Shown: piece by piece, positions 9,313 through 17,439 of the stretch
How positions within the stretch are numbered: the stretch's first letter is position 1
Layout: the number at the start of each line of letters is the position of its first letter
Assembly: GCA_023382655.1 (NCBI GenBank)
Contig: JAHDWK010000003.1
Location: 62,001 to 126,000, forward strand
Length of the DNA stretch: 64,000 nucleotides
Source of the DNA: Anaerolineae bacterium
GTDB lineage: Bacteria; Chloroflexota; Anaerolineae; Promineifilales; Promineifilaceae
Direction of reading: 5' to 3'
The notes under the pieces: generated by a model
Told to the model about the DNA's origin: nothing
Seen by the model: the letters and a program-made list of their open reading frames with translations, nothing else
Databases searched by the model: none
Program-made: the position numbers and the translations under genes

Positions 9313-10206
9313 TTATACCATTTTCCGCTGCATTTGCCATCCATCGTATAACCCACGCAGGTAAGCTCTGGCTACAGTCGCTTTTCCTGCTAATAACAAT
9401 TGGGCCACTATTTTGACGGCGCTACCCAATCTGAACAAGACAATGGCTCCTACACACCCGGCGCGAGCATGGCGCGAAAAAAATATGACACTGCTGCGTG
9501 CCAGGTAATAACGATGCAATGGTGAGTTTTCCCCACCAGAGCTAAGAGAAACACGATGGTATAAATGTGCTGCCCCAACAAAACGTAACCGATACCCGGC
9601 TTGCCTTAAACGAATAGACCAATCAAGGTCTTCATAATACATAAAGAAATGTTCATCCAAAAGACCGGCGTGGGCAACGGCCGTCACATTCACCAACAAA
9701 CCTGTTCCCACTAAGTAATCCACATCGCGTGAACCTGACCAGGCAGGGCTATCCGGTTCACCTCTACCGGTATCCCGCATTTCTAACAAACGTCTATCCT
9801 GCCGTCCACCTGCAAACCAGATGCGGGTGGGTGCCATTTCATAGAAAATTTTAGGGCACAGCAAGGCAATATCGTTGGCCGTTTCGGCCAGTAAAGAATC
9901 AAGCATATCTGGCGCTGGAAAAGCATCGTTATTCAATAACAAGGCATAATCATACCCAGCCTGCATTGCCTGACGCAGGCCACAATTCACGCCACCGGCA
10001 AACCCTAGATTTTCTGGCAGTGCTAACAGCGAAACATCAGGCGGTAATATCTGTAATTGCGTTATGCTGTCATCGCCAGAACCATTATCCACTACCAAAA
10101 CATCCACGCCGGATGTGTACATGGCGCGGACAGATTGTACGCATTCAATGGTTATTTCTGGCTGTTGCCAATTGAGGATGATGACCAGCACACGAATTTG
10201 ATTCAT
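9313..10206 (-). CDS. Glycosyltransferase family 2, rhamnosyltransferase-like
   Basis: A 297-residue GT-A enzyme. The N-terminal nucleotide-sugar fold shows VLVIILNWQ, then VLVVDNGSGDDS near residues 40-51 and the LLNNDAFP metal/sugar motif near 93-100; the EDLDWSIRLRQAG acceptor/base motif lies near 195-207. The start at 10206 forms a four-base ATGA overlap with the stop of the upstream GT2 gene, implying translational coupling. A longer start at 10239 would read back into that gene and is rejected. It likely adds a deoxy-sugar or similar residue in surface glycan assembly; donor unknown. Confidence 0.88.
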   Translation of the reverse strand: MNQIRVLVIILNWQQPEITIECVQSVRAMYTSGVDVLVVDNGSGDDSITQLQILPPDVSLLALPENLGFAGGVNCGLRQAMQAGYDYALLLNNDAFPAPDMLDSLLAETANDIALLCPKIFYEMAPTRIWFAGGRQDRRLLEMRDTGRGEPDSPAWSGSRDVDYLVGTGLLVNVTAVAHAGLLDEHFFMYYEDLDWSIRLRQAGYRLRFVGAAHLYHRVSLSSGGENSPLHRYYLARSSVIFFSRHARAGCVGAIVLFRLGSAVKIVAQLLLAGKATVARAYLRGLYDGWQMQRKMV

Positions 10207-11075
10207 CCCGGTTCTCGTTTCTGGGCCGCACCCCAACACCAGGCGATTTTAGTAAGAAAGACCCCAGGCCATACATGCCAAAAACGATAAACCAGTGCTG
10301 GCTGCCGCCACATAATTCGCATGGTAGCCCAGGCCGCAACAAATGGGGATAACAGCAAAACTAACCTGGGATAACGCAAAACGCCCGGCGCCTGCAATAG
10401 ATCGGCATGATGTAACCGTAGTCGGCGCATGTGGTAACCGGACAGAGCGCAATCACGCCACACCTGCCTGAAAGTTGTACGGCCGTGTTCATGTCTAATT
10501 GCCGCTTTCGGCCAGAAATAAGGCTGAATGCCAACCCGCCGCATACGTGTTGTCCAATCCACATCCTCCACCCGGTTGACGCGCTCATCCATGCCGCCAA
10601 CCTGGTCTATGACCGCTCTATCCACCGATAGATTAAGTGTCGCCAGATAATCACGCGGCCCACGTGGCGCCGAAGGCAGCAGTTCGTGAAATAGGGTCAG
10701 GTTATAGACCAGATGCCAATAGTTACGCCCTTCAAGTAAGACGCTGCCACTAACAACACGGTATCCCTCTTGGTGTGCAGCCAGGTGCCCAGCTAACCAT
10801 CCTGGTTCGGGTATACAGTCGCTGTCTAAATAAATGATCAAGTCAGCATCCGTAACAGACGTTCCTGTGTTCCGCGCAGCGGCCGCCAGAACTGGTTGAC
10901 CTGTATCTACAAACTGCACGCGGTCAGACGTTGGCACTGCACCTGCCTCATCTTTCCCAACTACGACCACCTTTTGAATGAACCCGGCTTCTGGTAATGA
11001 TAGAACGGCCGTGACTACCTGCGCAATCAACGGCGAATTTAAACTAGGGATGACAACAACCACCTGCTTTGTCAT
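10203..11075 (-). CDS. Glycosyltransferase family 2
   Basis: A 290-residue GT-A glycosyltransferase. Residues 1-12 give VVVVIPSLNSP; the DSD metal-binding motif is in IIYLDSDCIPEPGW near residues 75-88; the VEDVDWTTRMRRVG motif near 165-178 is the usual catalytic-base region. The C-terminal 70 residues are hydrophobic with one or two possible membrane helices. Its ATG overlaps the stop of the GT39 gene by four bases and its stop overlaps the start of the next GT2 by four bases, so three glycosyltransferases are translationally linked in series. Confidence 0.88.
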   Translation of the reverse strand: MTKQVVVVIPSLNSPLIAQVVTAVLSLPEAGFIQKVVVVGKDEAGAVPTSDRVQFVDTGQPVLAAAARNTGTSVTDADLIIYLDSDCIPEPGWLAGHLAAHQEGYRVVSGSVLLEGRNYWHLVYNLTLFHELLPSAPRGPRDYLATLNLSVDRAVIDQVGGMDERVNRVEDVDWTTRMRRVGIQPYFWPKAAIRHEHGRTTFRQVWRDCALSGYHMRRLRLHHADLLQAPGVLRYPRLVLLLSPFVAAWATMRIMWRQPALVYRFWHVWPGVFLTKIAWCWGAAQKREPG

Positions 11076-12616
11076 GGGGTCACTTTATATACCAGGATAT
11101 CGTGGTCGGGGCGGCCCACATATGGTCCGGTGAATGTGGCGACCAGTTCCATTTCTTGCCACAACGCTTCATACTGAGCTATCAGGTCTACGTACCGTTC
11201 CGGGTCACGCCATAGCACCCCATACCGTGCCTCAGCGAACACCAGATATTCAAAACCCTGTTGCCGATACCATTCCGCCGGATGCAAGTTCAAAGGGTCA
11301 ACCCGTTGCATCACCAGTTGTGTGTCTTCCAGGTCTGGCGCAAATAGTTCACGCGCCACCCGCGTTCCTGGTGGCAAGTTTTCTGTAATCCATTGACGCG
11401 CAGTTGTGCGCACATCTGTTTGCACCAATCGTTGATCAAACTGCACCACACGCACAGCTGGCTCTAGCAGCAACAAGACTCCTAACATAATCAGTAGGGG
11501 CTTATACCGGACTGGCGTCTTTTCTGCCAGAACCGCAAAGAAATAACCTGCCCCTACCGCTAACGGCGGTATCATTGGCACCAAAAACCGTTCAAAATGA
11601 ACCAGATTAGACGCCATACTCAGAAAATAAAACAAGACAAAGCTGCCCACCAACACCACAGGCCATTCACGTTTCCATGTTGCCCACACAAATCCGCAAA
11701 TTGCCATGATTGTTAACCAACGATCAGAACCGGTCAGCAGTTGATTCAAAAACCACCGCCCGCTATCTCCTTCGGCGCCAATGTGCCCTTTGATCTTATT
11801 ATGCTCCCATTCGTAGCGAAGATCGGTCACAAACTGATTGTTATTGAAAACGGAATAGGGTGTAGAAAAGAAAAATACCACAACGGCCGTGCCACCCATC
11901 AGAAGCAATGCCGGGTTAAAAAGACGAACAACACCACGTTTCCAGGCCAACAAATGGGCCAGCGCCACCGGTATTACCAACACATAGGCGCTATATTTGG
12001 TGCCAACGGCGAGTCCCACAAACAACCCCACCAACAGGTAATCCAACACATGACCCTTTTGCGCCAGACGGGCACAAAAATAAAGGGCAGCCATGATAAA
12101 CAAGGCTACTGGTGCGTCAGTGGCTATAAAATGGGATGAAGTGACATGAAAAATAGAGAGGGCTAAAAAAGCGGCAGCCAATATCGCTCCCGTCTGCCCA
12201 AACCATTCCCGGCACATTTTATAGACCAACCAGATGGTTAGTACACTTAGAATAACTGTTAACAAGCGGGCAAGTAAAAATTCAGCAGGTAGAGAGACAA
12301 GACCATCGAAATGGTAAGGCGGACGAAAAAGGTCTGCCATGCTGTGGAACTGACCTGCGACCACGCCCCAAGCATAATAAACAGCCAAAACAAAAGCCAC
12401 CATATAGGTATATAATGTGGGCTGATGGAACCAGCCTGGGTTAAGAGTACGCTCCTGTAACATGCCCACCGCAGCATAAAGATAACGTGGCTCATCTACA
12501 TGATACGCATAGGGCAAGCCAAAACCCAAGCCATATATTCGGACGATAACGGCCGTTACCAGCACCAGACCAATTGGCCCATATCGTTTTAGCCATTGCG
12601 CCAAAGTGTATGTCAA
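11072..12616 (-). CDS. GT39-type (PMT/ArnT-like) membrane glycosyltransferase
   Basis: A 514-residue integral membrane enzyme with about ten hydrophobic segments and a long C-terminal soluble part (about residues 390-514). The acidic first loop YHVDEPRYLY (about residues 38-47) carries the DE motif that is catalytic in the family. Such enzymes transfer a sugar from a polyprenyl-phosphate donor to a lipid, protein or glycan on the outer face. It is the first gene of the operon that runs to 5371. A TATAAT-like element lies about 43 bases upstream on the same strand. Substrate unknown. Confidence 0.85.
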   Translation of the reverse strand: MTYTLAQWLKRYGPIGLVLVTAVIVRIYGLGFGLPYAYHVDEPRYLYAAVGMLQERTLNPGWFHQPTLYTYMVAFVLAVYYAWGVVAGQFHSMADLFRPPYHFDGLVSLPAEFLLARLLTVILSVLTIWLVYKMCREWFGQTGAILAAAFLALSIFHVTSSHFIATDAPVALFIMAALYFCARLAQKGHVLDYLLVGLFVGLAVGTKYSAYVLVIPVALAHLLAWKRGVVRLFNPALLLMGGTAVVVFFFSTPYSVFNNNQFVTDLRYEWEHNKIKGHIGAEGDSGRWFLNQLLTGSDRWLTIMAICGFVWATWKREWPVVLVGSFVLFYFLSMASNLVHFERFLVPMIPPLAVGAGYFFAVLAEKTPVRYKPLLIMLGVLLLLEPAVRVVQFDQRLVQTDVRTTARQWITENLPPGTRVARELFAPDLEDTQLVMQRVDPLNLHPAEWYRQQGFEYLVFAEARYGVLWRDPERYVDLIAQYEALWQEMELVATFTGPYVGRPDHDILVYKVTP

Positions 12617-12658
12617 AAATTATGCCTCCACTCTAATATGTTTAACAAACGGTCATAG

Positions 12659-12664
12659 ATTATA
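12659..12664 (-). promoter_or_regulatory. Possible -10 element of the envelope-glycan operon
   Basis: TATAAT on the minus strand (12664-12659), 43 bases before the first start codon of the operon. No convincing -35 hexamer was found at 16-18 bases. Confidence 0.3.
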
Positions 12665-12772
12665 GCAAAAGCAATCAGGGGCACATTGACGGAATAGAAT
12701 TGTTTACCTGGCAGTTATATTTATGACAGAATGACATAGTTGAGAGCAAATTCCTCACCGGGAGAAAAGTTC

Positions 12773-14197
12773 GTGCAAAATAAACGCCCATTTTTCTACA
12801 TGCTAACTGTGTTGCTGTTGTTGATGACATTTTTTTACTTTGTGTTGTTACTGCCGGTCACGGCCGTATCCCGCACCACTTCTTACGCAAACCCGAATAG
12901 TCTCTCTCTCCCCCATATCATCTTCATCACGGTAGACGCAACCCGCGCCGATCATATCTCGGCTTATGGCTACGGCCGTGCCACAACGCCCAATGTAGAT
13001 GCACTGCTTGCTGAACAAGGCGCCTTGTTTACGCAGGCCACCACCCCCTCATCCTGGACATTCCCCTCCAACGCCGGTACTCTAACCGGCCGAATGCCCT
13101 CCACAATGGGCGTCAATTGGACAGATGATAACGCCCGCATCCCAGATAGCGAAATCATGCTGGCGGAATACCTGCAAAATATCGGCTATCACACCGCCGG
13201 TTTCATCAGCGCCCACTATGCGCGTGGGCAATTCGGCTTTGATCAAGGATTTAATGTTTATCAAGAATTAGTCGGCAATGGCGCAACAACAACGGATGCT
13301 GCCGAAATCAATGCCCTGGCAACAAACTGGTTGCAAACTGAGTGGCTGCCTGTTATTAGCGGTACACAACCCCTTTTCCTTTACCTCTACTATTATGATC
13401 CGCATACCTGGTACAACCCACCACCACCTTACGACACACTATATGATGCCACTTACACAGGGACACTTACTGCGGAAATATACCGGGACGGTCAGGACGT
13501 AGTCACTGGCGTTATTACCCCCACAGCCCGTGACATTGTCCATCTTCAAGCCTTGTACGATGGTGAAATAACCTACTGGGACAACGAGTTTGGCACTATG
13601 ATGGCTTATCTGGAAAGTCTGAGCCTGCTGGATAACAGCATTATCATTCTCACCAGTGACCATGGGCAGATGTTTGGCGAGCATGGCAAATGGGTACATC
13701 ACAATTCGGTATATGAAGAAGTGCTGCGTGTTCCTTTGATCATACGCTACACTGGCGTCATCTCACCCGGCACCGTCATCACCACACCGGTAACAACCAT
13801 TGATGTCACACCCACTGTTCTGGACTGGCTGGGTATTCCACTGCCAGGAAATATGCAGGGTATCAGTCTGGCGTTATTGATACAAGGTGAGGTTCGTTCT
13901 GGTGTACGCTCAATTTATAGCGAGACAGATGGCACCACAGATGTTAGCGCACCAGATTATTGGATTGCGCCAAGACACGATTTGCGGGCTGTTCGTTACG
14001 ATAATTGGAAGTACATTCATCAGGTTGTTTTTCAGGGAGAGGATGAGCTGTATGAGATGCAGACAGGTTCTCAATATGAAGTAAACAACGTGATTGACGA
14101 TGAACCAGACACGGCCGTAACCTTCCAGCAGATGCTCATAGACTATTTCGACCTGCCTACCAACTATCTGTTTTTGCCTGCCATCAGACGCAATTAG
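12773..14197 (+). CDS. Membrane-anchored sulfatase-like (AlkP superfamily) hydrolase with Thr in place of Cys
   Basis: A 474-residue protein with an N-terminal membrane anchor (about residues 7-33) and an extracytoplasmic sulfatase-fold domain. The metal site is FITVDATRADHISAYGYG near residues 51-68 and TSDHGQMFGEHGKW lies near 290-305. In the nucleophile region, TFPSNAGTLTGR (96-107) aligns with the canonical CxPSRxxLLTGR. Thr96 replaces the Cys that becomes formylglycine and Asn replaces Arg, so a sulfatase of the formylglycine type is unlikely; a phosphatase or phospho-transferase activity is more plausible. The GTG at 12773 is preferred because GGAG lies eight bases upstream; a TTG at 12740 has no such site. 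It is divergent from the glycan operon and overlaps the next convergent gene by four bases. Confidence 0.82.
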   Translation: MQNKRPFFYMLTVLLLLMTFFYFVLLLPVTAVSRTTSYANPNSLSLPHIIFITVDATRADHISAYGYGRATTPNVDALLAEQGALFTQATTPSSWTFPSNAGTLTGRMPSTMGVNWTDDNARIPDSEIMLAEYLQNIGYHTAGFISAHYARGQFGFDQGFNVYQELVGNGATTTDAAEINALATNWLQTEWLPVISGTQPLFLYLYYYDPHTWYNPPPPYDTLYDATYTGTLTAEIYRDGQDVVTGVITPTARDIVHLQALYDGEITYWDNEFGTMMAYLESLSLLDNSIIILTSDHGQMFGEHGKWVHHNSVYEEVLRVPLIIRYTGVISPGTVITTPVTTIDVTPTVLDWLGIPLPGNMQGISLALLIQGEVRSGVRSIYSETDGTTDVSAPDYWIAPRHDLRAVRYDNWKYIHQVVFQGEDELYEMQTGSQYEVNNVIDDEPDTAVTFQQMLIDYFDLPTNYLFLPAIRRN

Positions 14198-16728
14198 TCG
14201 TTCGGTAAATTGATGATGGGCAGCCAGCGCAGTTTGCCATTCACAATTTGGGTACGGCTGATGCCTTCACCTGTGGTGGTCTCTGTCAGCCAGGTGGTGT
14301 TCACTAAAGGCGGGATCAGTTCCGTTCCGGACAAAGCTGATGTGGCCTGGAACTGGAAGGTCATGTCTTCGTTTGCCAGTAGGGTACCCTGCCAGCTGAT
14401 GGCATGGGCAGTAGGACTGTAGACGGCTGGAGCGGTTAGTGTGCCTGTAATGTAGGTCATGGCTTCCGAGAGAGGATCCCATAACTGAACATTTAGGTTA
14501 GGAGCGGAGATGGTTATGGTATAGGTCATTATGTCATTGGCCGTTACTTCAGCCATGGGAGAAACAGTAGTGTGGAGAGCAAGTGGCAACGGCCGTTTGC
14601 TATACATTACACCACCCCTAATCCAGGCTACATGTGGACGACCGAGTGAGTCTGTAGCTATTTGTGGCAGGTAAGCATCGTTAGAATTGATCAATTCGTC
14701 ATACCAGTTGGCGTCTTTAGTATAAACATACCGCAACTGCCATCTTTGTGGCGCAATCTCGGTCACATAACTAATATGGGGCTGCTCATAGTTGTCAAGC
14801 ATCAGAGAAGGATAAGTGGCATTTATTAAGACAGTTTCAGACTGCCACTGACCGCCATTTTCCCACGTGTAGACAAGCCTGAGTTCATGATCCGTGTCAA
14901 CATACACAATATGGGGTTGATTTAATGCATCTAGTACAAGGTCATGGCTCACTCCACCTTCGCCGGGTTCGTTTATAGGTTCAATTTGCCAGATCGCGCC
15001 GTCTTTCCAAGCATGATTCAAAAGGTACTTTCCGTCGCCTGCTTCAAAGAATGTGACGTGTACACGCCCGTCGCTGCCCACCGCAATATCCCCAGCCAGC
15101 CAATAAGGGTAACTGTATATAGCTTCCTCCTGCCACGTTGTGCCATTAAACCAACCATGCATAATATGTTCAGTATCATGAAGGTAAAGTATATGTGGCT
15201 TGTTTTCTGGATCTAGGGCTAGTGCTATCTTTTCGTCAGAAACCCCAGAGAATAAAGCCTCAATCTGCCAATCAGCATTATCAAACCAGGCATACATCAG
15301 AAACCCTTCCTGCACATAGACGATATGGGGACGATCATGTGAGTCTATAGCTAAAGACACAGGTGCGTAGGCACAGGAGGACATATGGGATAGCAAAGTA
15401 TGTTGCCAATCACTGCCATCAAAAAACGTATGCCATACCTGGCAGGTATTATAAGACACAACGTAAGCAAGATGGGGTCGGTTCTGGCTATCGAGAGCAA
15501 AGGATTGTGCACGAGGTTGGCCACCATCTTCACGGATCCAAGATCCTTCCCAGCCATACGCATTTCGTAGGTGAAGCGAAAATATCATAATGCTATGGCT
15601 GTAGGTAACAATAAGAGGCTGTTCTCCTCGCAAGGCCAGTGATATACCTGAATACTCGGGAAGGATCCCCTCTGAAGCTACTTCTTCAACTATCCAGTGA
15701 TTACCGTCATATCGGGCGTGTTTCACTTTGAAATTGCGAAAATCAAAATACTCATCCACAAACTCATAATAACCAATGTGTACCTGTCCACTGCTGTCTA
15801 CTGCAATAGAGGATTGAGTTCCTGTTTTGCTGACGTACTCCACCGTTTCAAACTGCCACACATGGTTATCGCGCCAACCATATTGCAAGGTTTGGCCTAC
15901 TCCATCCATAAAACTTATATGCAAACGGTCGTCCTCATCAATCACCAGCGAGTGAGAAAAGCCCCATGGCCCAGAGTGGATCACACTTTCTGTCTGCCAG
16001 GTACTACCGTCATACCAGGCATATTTCAGGTAATAATCACCCCTGCCACTGGTTCCGTTAGTATTCACGTTATAGGTAACATGCATCTGGGCATTGGAGC
16101 CAAATACCAGTGAAGCACTGGCAATGTCTAATTCTGTAAGGGCAATGATTTCATTTACCCAAAGTCCGTTGCTATTCCGCCAGGCATGGCGAAGTTCTGT
16201 AGAGCCTGGGTAGACATAGGATATAAAGATAACATGCGGCACGTTGGCACTGTCGGTCGTTAATGTGAGTGGTCGTGGATTACCTTCTGCTAGAATTGTT
16301 TGAGTGATCCAACTATTATTTTGCTGGTAGGCAAACTTCATGGATCTATCGGCTGTATCATAATAGCCGGCGGTGGGCCGATCTTGAGTATCCAGCGCAA
16401 AAGCCATATATTCGAAGTGCTGCGCAGACACATCTATTAGTTCTCGCTGCCATTGGCTGCCATCATGCCAGCTATGGTAAAGTTCTCTAGAACCATAAAC
16501 CACATGCGGGTTGCCATCACTGTCTAGTCGCAATATCCGATCATTGTAAATTTGCCCCACGCTATCAGGACACTCGACACAATGGGTATCCCACCTGGCT
16601 GGAATCACTTCTGAGTTTATCGAGTTTAAGGCTACTGCTGGAGATAAGGCTTGGAAAAAAGAATTTACAAGCCAGACACCACAAAATAACGATACAACGA
16701 CTATGAAGAAACGATAGATAAGATTCAT
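14194..16728 (-). CDS. Secreted beta-propeller protein (14 repeats) with C-terminal DUF11-like domain
   Basis: An 844-residue protein with an N-terminal hydrophobic export signal (about residues 5-28). I count fourteen degenerate repeats of about 46-50 residues, each with a D-x-x-x-[RQN]-[PL]-H-[ILV]-x-[YF] core and a following W-containing strand, for example DSQNRPHLAYV and DALNQPHIVYV; fourteen is consistent with two seven-bladed propellers. The last 120 residues contain a TYTITISAPNLNV-type segment like DUF11/conserved-repeat domains that often sit near the cell wall. The ATG at 16728 lies nine bases after GGAGG. No catalytic Asp-box (SxDxGxTW) was seen, so a sialidase function is not supported. 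It is probably a surface binding protein; the gene is AT-richer than average. Confidence 0.8.
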   Translation of the reverse strand: MNLIYRFFIVVVSLFCGVWLVNSFFQALSPAVALNSINSEVIPARWDTHCVECPDSVGQIYNDRILRLDSDGNPHVVYGSRELYHSWHDGSQWQRELIDVSAQHFEYMAFALDTQDRPTAGYYDTADRSMKFAYQQNNSWITQTILAEGNPRPLTLTTDSANVPHVIFISYVYPGSTELRHAWRNSNGLWVNEIIALTELDIASASLVFGSNAQMHVTYNVNTNGTSGRGDYYLKYAWYDGSTWQTESVIHSGPWGFSHSLVIDEDDRLHISFMDGVGQTLQYGWRDNHVWQFETVEYVSKTGTQSSIAVDSSGQVHIGYYEFVDEYFDFRNFKVKHARYDGNHWIVEEVASEGILPEYSGISLALRGEQPLIVTYSHSIMIFSLHLRNAYGWEGSWIREDGGQPRAQSFALDSQNRPHLAYVVSYNTCQVWHTFFDGSDWQHTLLSHMSSCAYAPVSLAIDSHDRPHIVYVQEGFLMYAWFDNADWQIEALFSGVSDEKIALALDPENKPHILYLHDTEHIMHGWFNGTTWQEEAIYSYPYWLAGDIAVGSDGRVHVTFFEAGDGKYLLNHAWKDGAIWQIEPINEPGEGGVSHDLVLDALNQPHIVYVDTDHELRLVYTWENGGQWQSETVLINATYPSLMLDNYEQPHISYVTEIAPQRWQLRYVYTKDANWYDELINSNDAYLPQIATDSLGRPHVAWIRGGVMYSKRPLPLALHTTVSPMAEVTANDIMTYTITISAPNLNVQLWDPLSEAMTYITGTLTAPAVYSPTAHAISWQGTLLANEDMTFQFQATSALSGTELIPPLVNTTWLTETTTGEGISRTQIVNGKLRWLPIINLPND

Positions 16729-16757
16729 AATACACATCCTCCCTTCTCCCAAATGCT

Positions 16758-16928
16758 CTATGAGCTATCTTGGAAATCTATACAAAACAGACACTCACGG
16801 CCGTCCATCACCACCTCCCCCAATCCACCTACATCCGCCATAATCACCGGGTTGCCCCGGCCAGAGGCCAGTTGAACCACCGCGCTCTGCGAGGCCGAAC
16901 GGTAGGGCAGCACCACCCCATCAGGCGA
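16758..16928 (-). pseudogene. Remnant of a GT4-family glycosyltransferase (C-terminal part)
   Basis: Minus-strand reading from 16928 to the TAG at 16758-16760 gives about 55 codons with the second Rossmann-domain signature of GT4 enzymes: a VVLPYRSASQSAVVQLA segment, PVIMADVGGLGEVV and a final DG turn. There is no N-terminal domain and no start; the upstream side is replaced by the end of the zinc-ribbon gene, whose last codons overlap the fragment in another frame. This is a broken copy, not a functional gene. Confidence 0.6.
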
Positions 16929-17148
16929 GGAGAGACATGAGCCAGATGAGCAGGAGCAGGGTAACGGCCGTACTCACCCCCAGATACATCAACATTGCCC
17001 AGGAGATGGGGGGTGGTCCCGATTCATCTGTATCCGCCGCCGGGGTATCCGTCGTGCCTGGCGTCGGTATCAGCCGCGCCCCACATTGCCAGCAAACCGT
17101 CTCATCCGGCAATATCGTTTGTCCACACCGCTCACATTTTGCTGTCAT
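16921..17148 (-). CDS. Small zinc-ribbon membrane protein
   Basis: A 75-residue protein. Residues 5-24 form a double CxxC zinc ribbon (CERCGQ ... CWQCGAR), followed by a Pro/Thr/Asp-rich linker and one C-terminal transmembrane helix (about 51-74). The ATG at 17148 puts the first CxxC at the N-terminus as usual; an ATG at 17211 would add 21 unconvincing residues. Such proteins are common and of unknown function. Its 3' end overlaps the decayed glycosyltransferase remnant, suggesting a rearrangement here. Confidence 0.65.
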   Translation of the reverse strand: MTAKCERCGQTILPDETVCWQCGARLIPTPGTTDTPAADTDESGPPPISWAMLMYLGVSTAVTLLLLIWLMSLLA

Positions 17149-17336
17149 AAACGCCCTTCCACAAAATGGGTACACAAGTCCTATTGTTGTGACCGCACCC
17201 CATTCGTACACTCATTATTACGTGGAGAAGTAACCCCAAACATATCAAAATATCACAAACAAGTATAGTTGAATGGTCTAACTGCAAGCAATTATTTCGC
17301 ATTTATCCCCATATCCTCCTTTTTCTCCTCTTCCCG

Positions 17337-17368
17337 CAAAGAGCCTTGCTACCCGGCAAGGCTCTTTG
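17337..17368. other. Stem-loop upstream of histidine kinase gene
   Basis: Thirteen-base arms CAAAGAGCCTTGC (17337-17349) and their complement (17356-17368) with a six-base loop. No T-run follows, so termination is uncertain. The 291 bases between the zinc-ribbon and kinase genes contain nothing else convincing except a TACAAT at about 17391-17396. Confidence 0.5.
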
Positions 17369-17439
17369 TATTCCGCCGGTTTACACTTTTGTTACAATTT
17401 TTTCCTTCGCGGTTCAGGAATTTGGGCTACACTCTGACT

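Noticed and set aside
14194-16728. Sialidase/BNR annotation for the propeller protein
   Set aside because: No SxDxGxTW Asp-boxes were seen, and the repeats are of a different type.
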